Below are positions 63,679 to 64,000 of a DNA stretch of 64,000 nucleotides, in pieces. The DNA lies in assembly GCA_937871285.1 (NCBI GenBank), contig CALMQS010000014.1, positions 1 to 64,000 of the forward strand, written 5' to 3'. The notes beneath the pieces were generated by a model. That model saw nothing but the letters and a program-made list of their open reading frames with translations, had not been told where the DNA came from and did no database searches. Source of the stretch: an uncultured Sphingobacteriales bacterium (GTDB lineage: Bacteria; Bacteroidota; Bacteroidia; Chitinophagales; Chitinophagaceae). The position numbers were made by a program, and so were the translations under genes. Numbering within the stretch: position 1 is the stretch's first letter; each line of letters begins with the position of its first letter.

Positions 63679-63740
63679 TGTAATCGTTGCTGTTCTTTAT
63701 CTGTTGCAAAGGATAACGGAGCAGTTAAATAATAAATGCA

Positions 63741-64000
63741 TCAGTTCATCTGCTTCACACCTTCCATATTTACGGTAGTAACATAGGTATGAAAGGGAAT
63801 ACCGGTGTTCGTATATATTTCCTGCATCTTTTTTTCAACTGCATATGCTGTTGCTTCATTGCGGCTCAGCATAAATATGGAAGGCCCCGACCCGGATATG
63901 CCCCCGCCTAAAGCCCCGGCTTCCAAACTCTTTGCCTTTACTTCATCAAAAGCGGGAATAAGTATACTGCGTATGGGTTCTATCAGCACATCTTCAAGAG
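63741..64000 (-). CDS. thrB: Homoserine kinase, C-terminal part (cut by window end)
   Basis: The last 85 or so codons of a GHMP kinase are visible, with GALGGGISGSGPSIFML, the C-terminal glycine-rich motif of homoserine kinase. The frame is open to the window edge (LEDVLIEPIRS), so the gene continues to the right. Its place just upstream of thrC supports the homoserine kinase call over other GHMP kinases. Confidence 0.88.
   Translation of the reverse strand, partial: LEDVLIEPIRSILIPAFDEVKAKSLEAGALGGGISGSGPSIFMLSRNEATAYAVEKKMQEIYTNTGIPFHTYVTTVNMEGVKQMN

Overview
The window looks like chromosomal core sequence from a member of the Bacteroidota, most probably the family Chitinophagaceae. Four things point there: promoter-like TAnnTTTG boxes in front of several genes, almost no Shine-Dalgarno sequences, a gene set typical of the group (dipeptidyl peptidase IV, carboxypeptidase-regulatory-domain TonB receptor, DUF4199 protein, LptE next to SecG, cytochrome b558-type SdhC, CsbD-like protein), and AT-rich intergenic repeats. 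Base composition is moderate, roughly 40-45% GC by eye. I see no insertion sequence, prophage, CRISPR array or recognisable defence island. The only accessory-type pieces are a TacA/TacT-like toxin-antitoxin pair, a tRNA locus with a nuclease remnant, and dispersed repeats.

Layout. 1-7.6 kb: PBP4-type carboxypeptidase, dipeptidyl peptidase IV, S4-domain RNA-binding protein, FabI and RecN, separated by repeat-filled gaps. 7.6-14.7 kb: a nitrite assimilation locus. Leftward genes encode NADH-nitrite reductase NirB/NirD, an alginate-export-type outer-membrane channel and a formate/nitrite channel. Rightward genes encode the siroheme enzyme CobA and an FNR-like regulator. 14.8-19.7 kb: a receiver-less LytTR protein, a lipoprotein, a ligase-associated exonuclease with its ATP-dependent ligase, and the toxin-antitoxin pair. 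19.7-20.1 kb: tRNA-Pro(GGG), a GIY-YIG nuclease remnant and a degenerate tRNA copy. 20.1-27.4 kb: a dihydroorotase homologue without its metal ligands, a DUF4199 protein, two glycosyltransferases, and HddA, GmhA, HddC and GmhB, which together make GDP-D-glycero-alpha-D-manno-heptose. 27.4-35.4 kb: a frameshifted lipoprotein gene, MiaB, then a block of sigma-54 activator, LptE, TPR protein, SecG, MltG and BrkB. 35.4-47.4 kb: Rpe, a Crp-like regulator, CsbD-like protein, DEAD-box helicase, metallo-beta-lactamase-fold protein, TonB receptor, PhoH, M42 peptidase, UbiA-like membrane protein, lipoprotein and LuxE/PaaK-like enzyme. 47.6-56 kb: an oxidoreductase, Cmk, ClpC, a STAS protein, an RluD-like synthase, a GH5 hydrolase and LipB. 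56-64 kb: a secreted protein, an ACC-deaminase-like PLP enzyme, succinate dehydrogenase (sdhC-sdhA-sdhB), and a threonine operon (thrB cut by the window end, thrC, then a conserved unknown protein).

How the genes work together. The nitrite locus forms a complete route: outer-membrane entry, inner-membrane channel, reduction to ammonium, cofactor synthesis and a candidate regulator. The heptose genes with the two glycosyltransferases probably build a cell-surface glycan. LptE, SecG, MltG and BrkB belong to envelope biogenesis. Everything here is read by eye from sequence; family calls rest on motifs, not on database searches.
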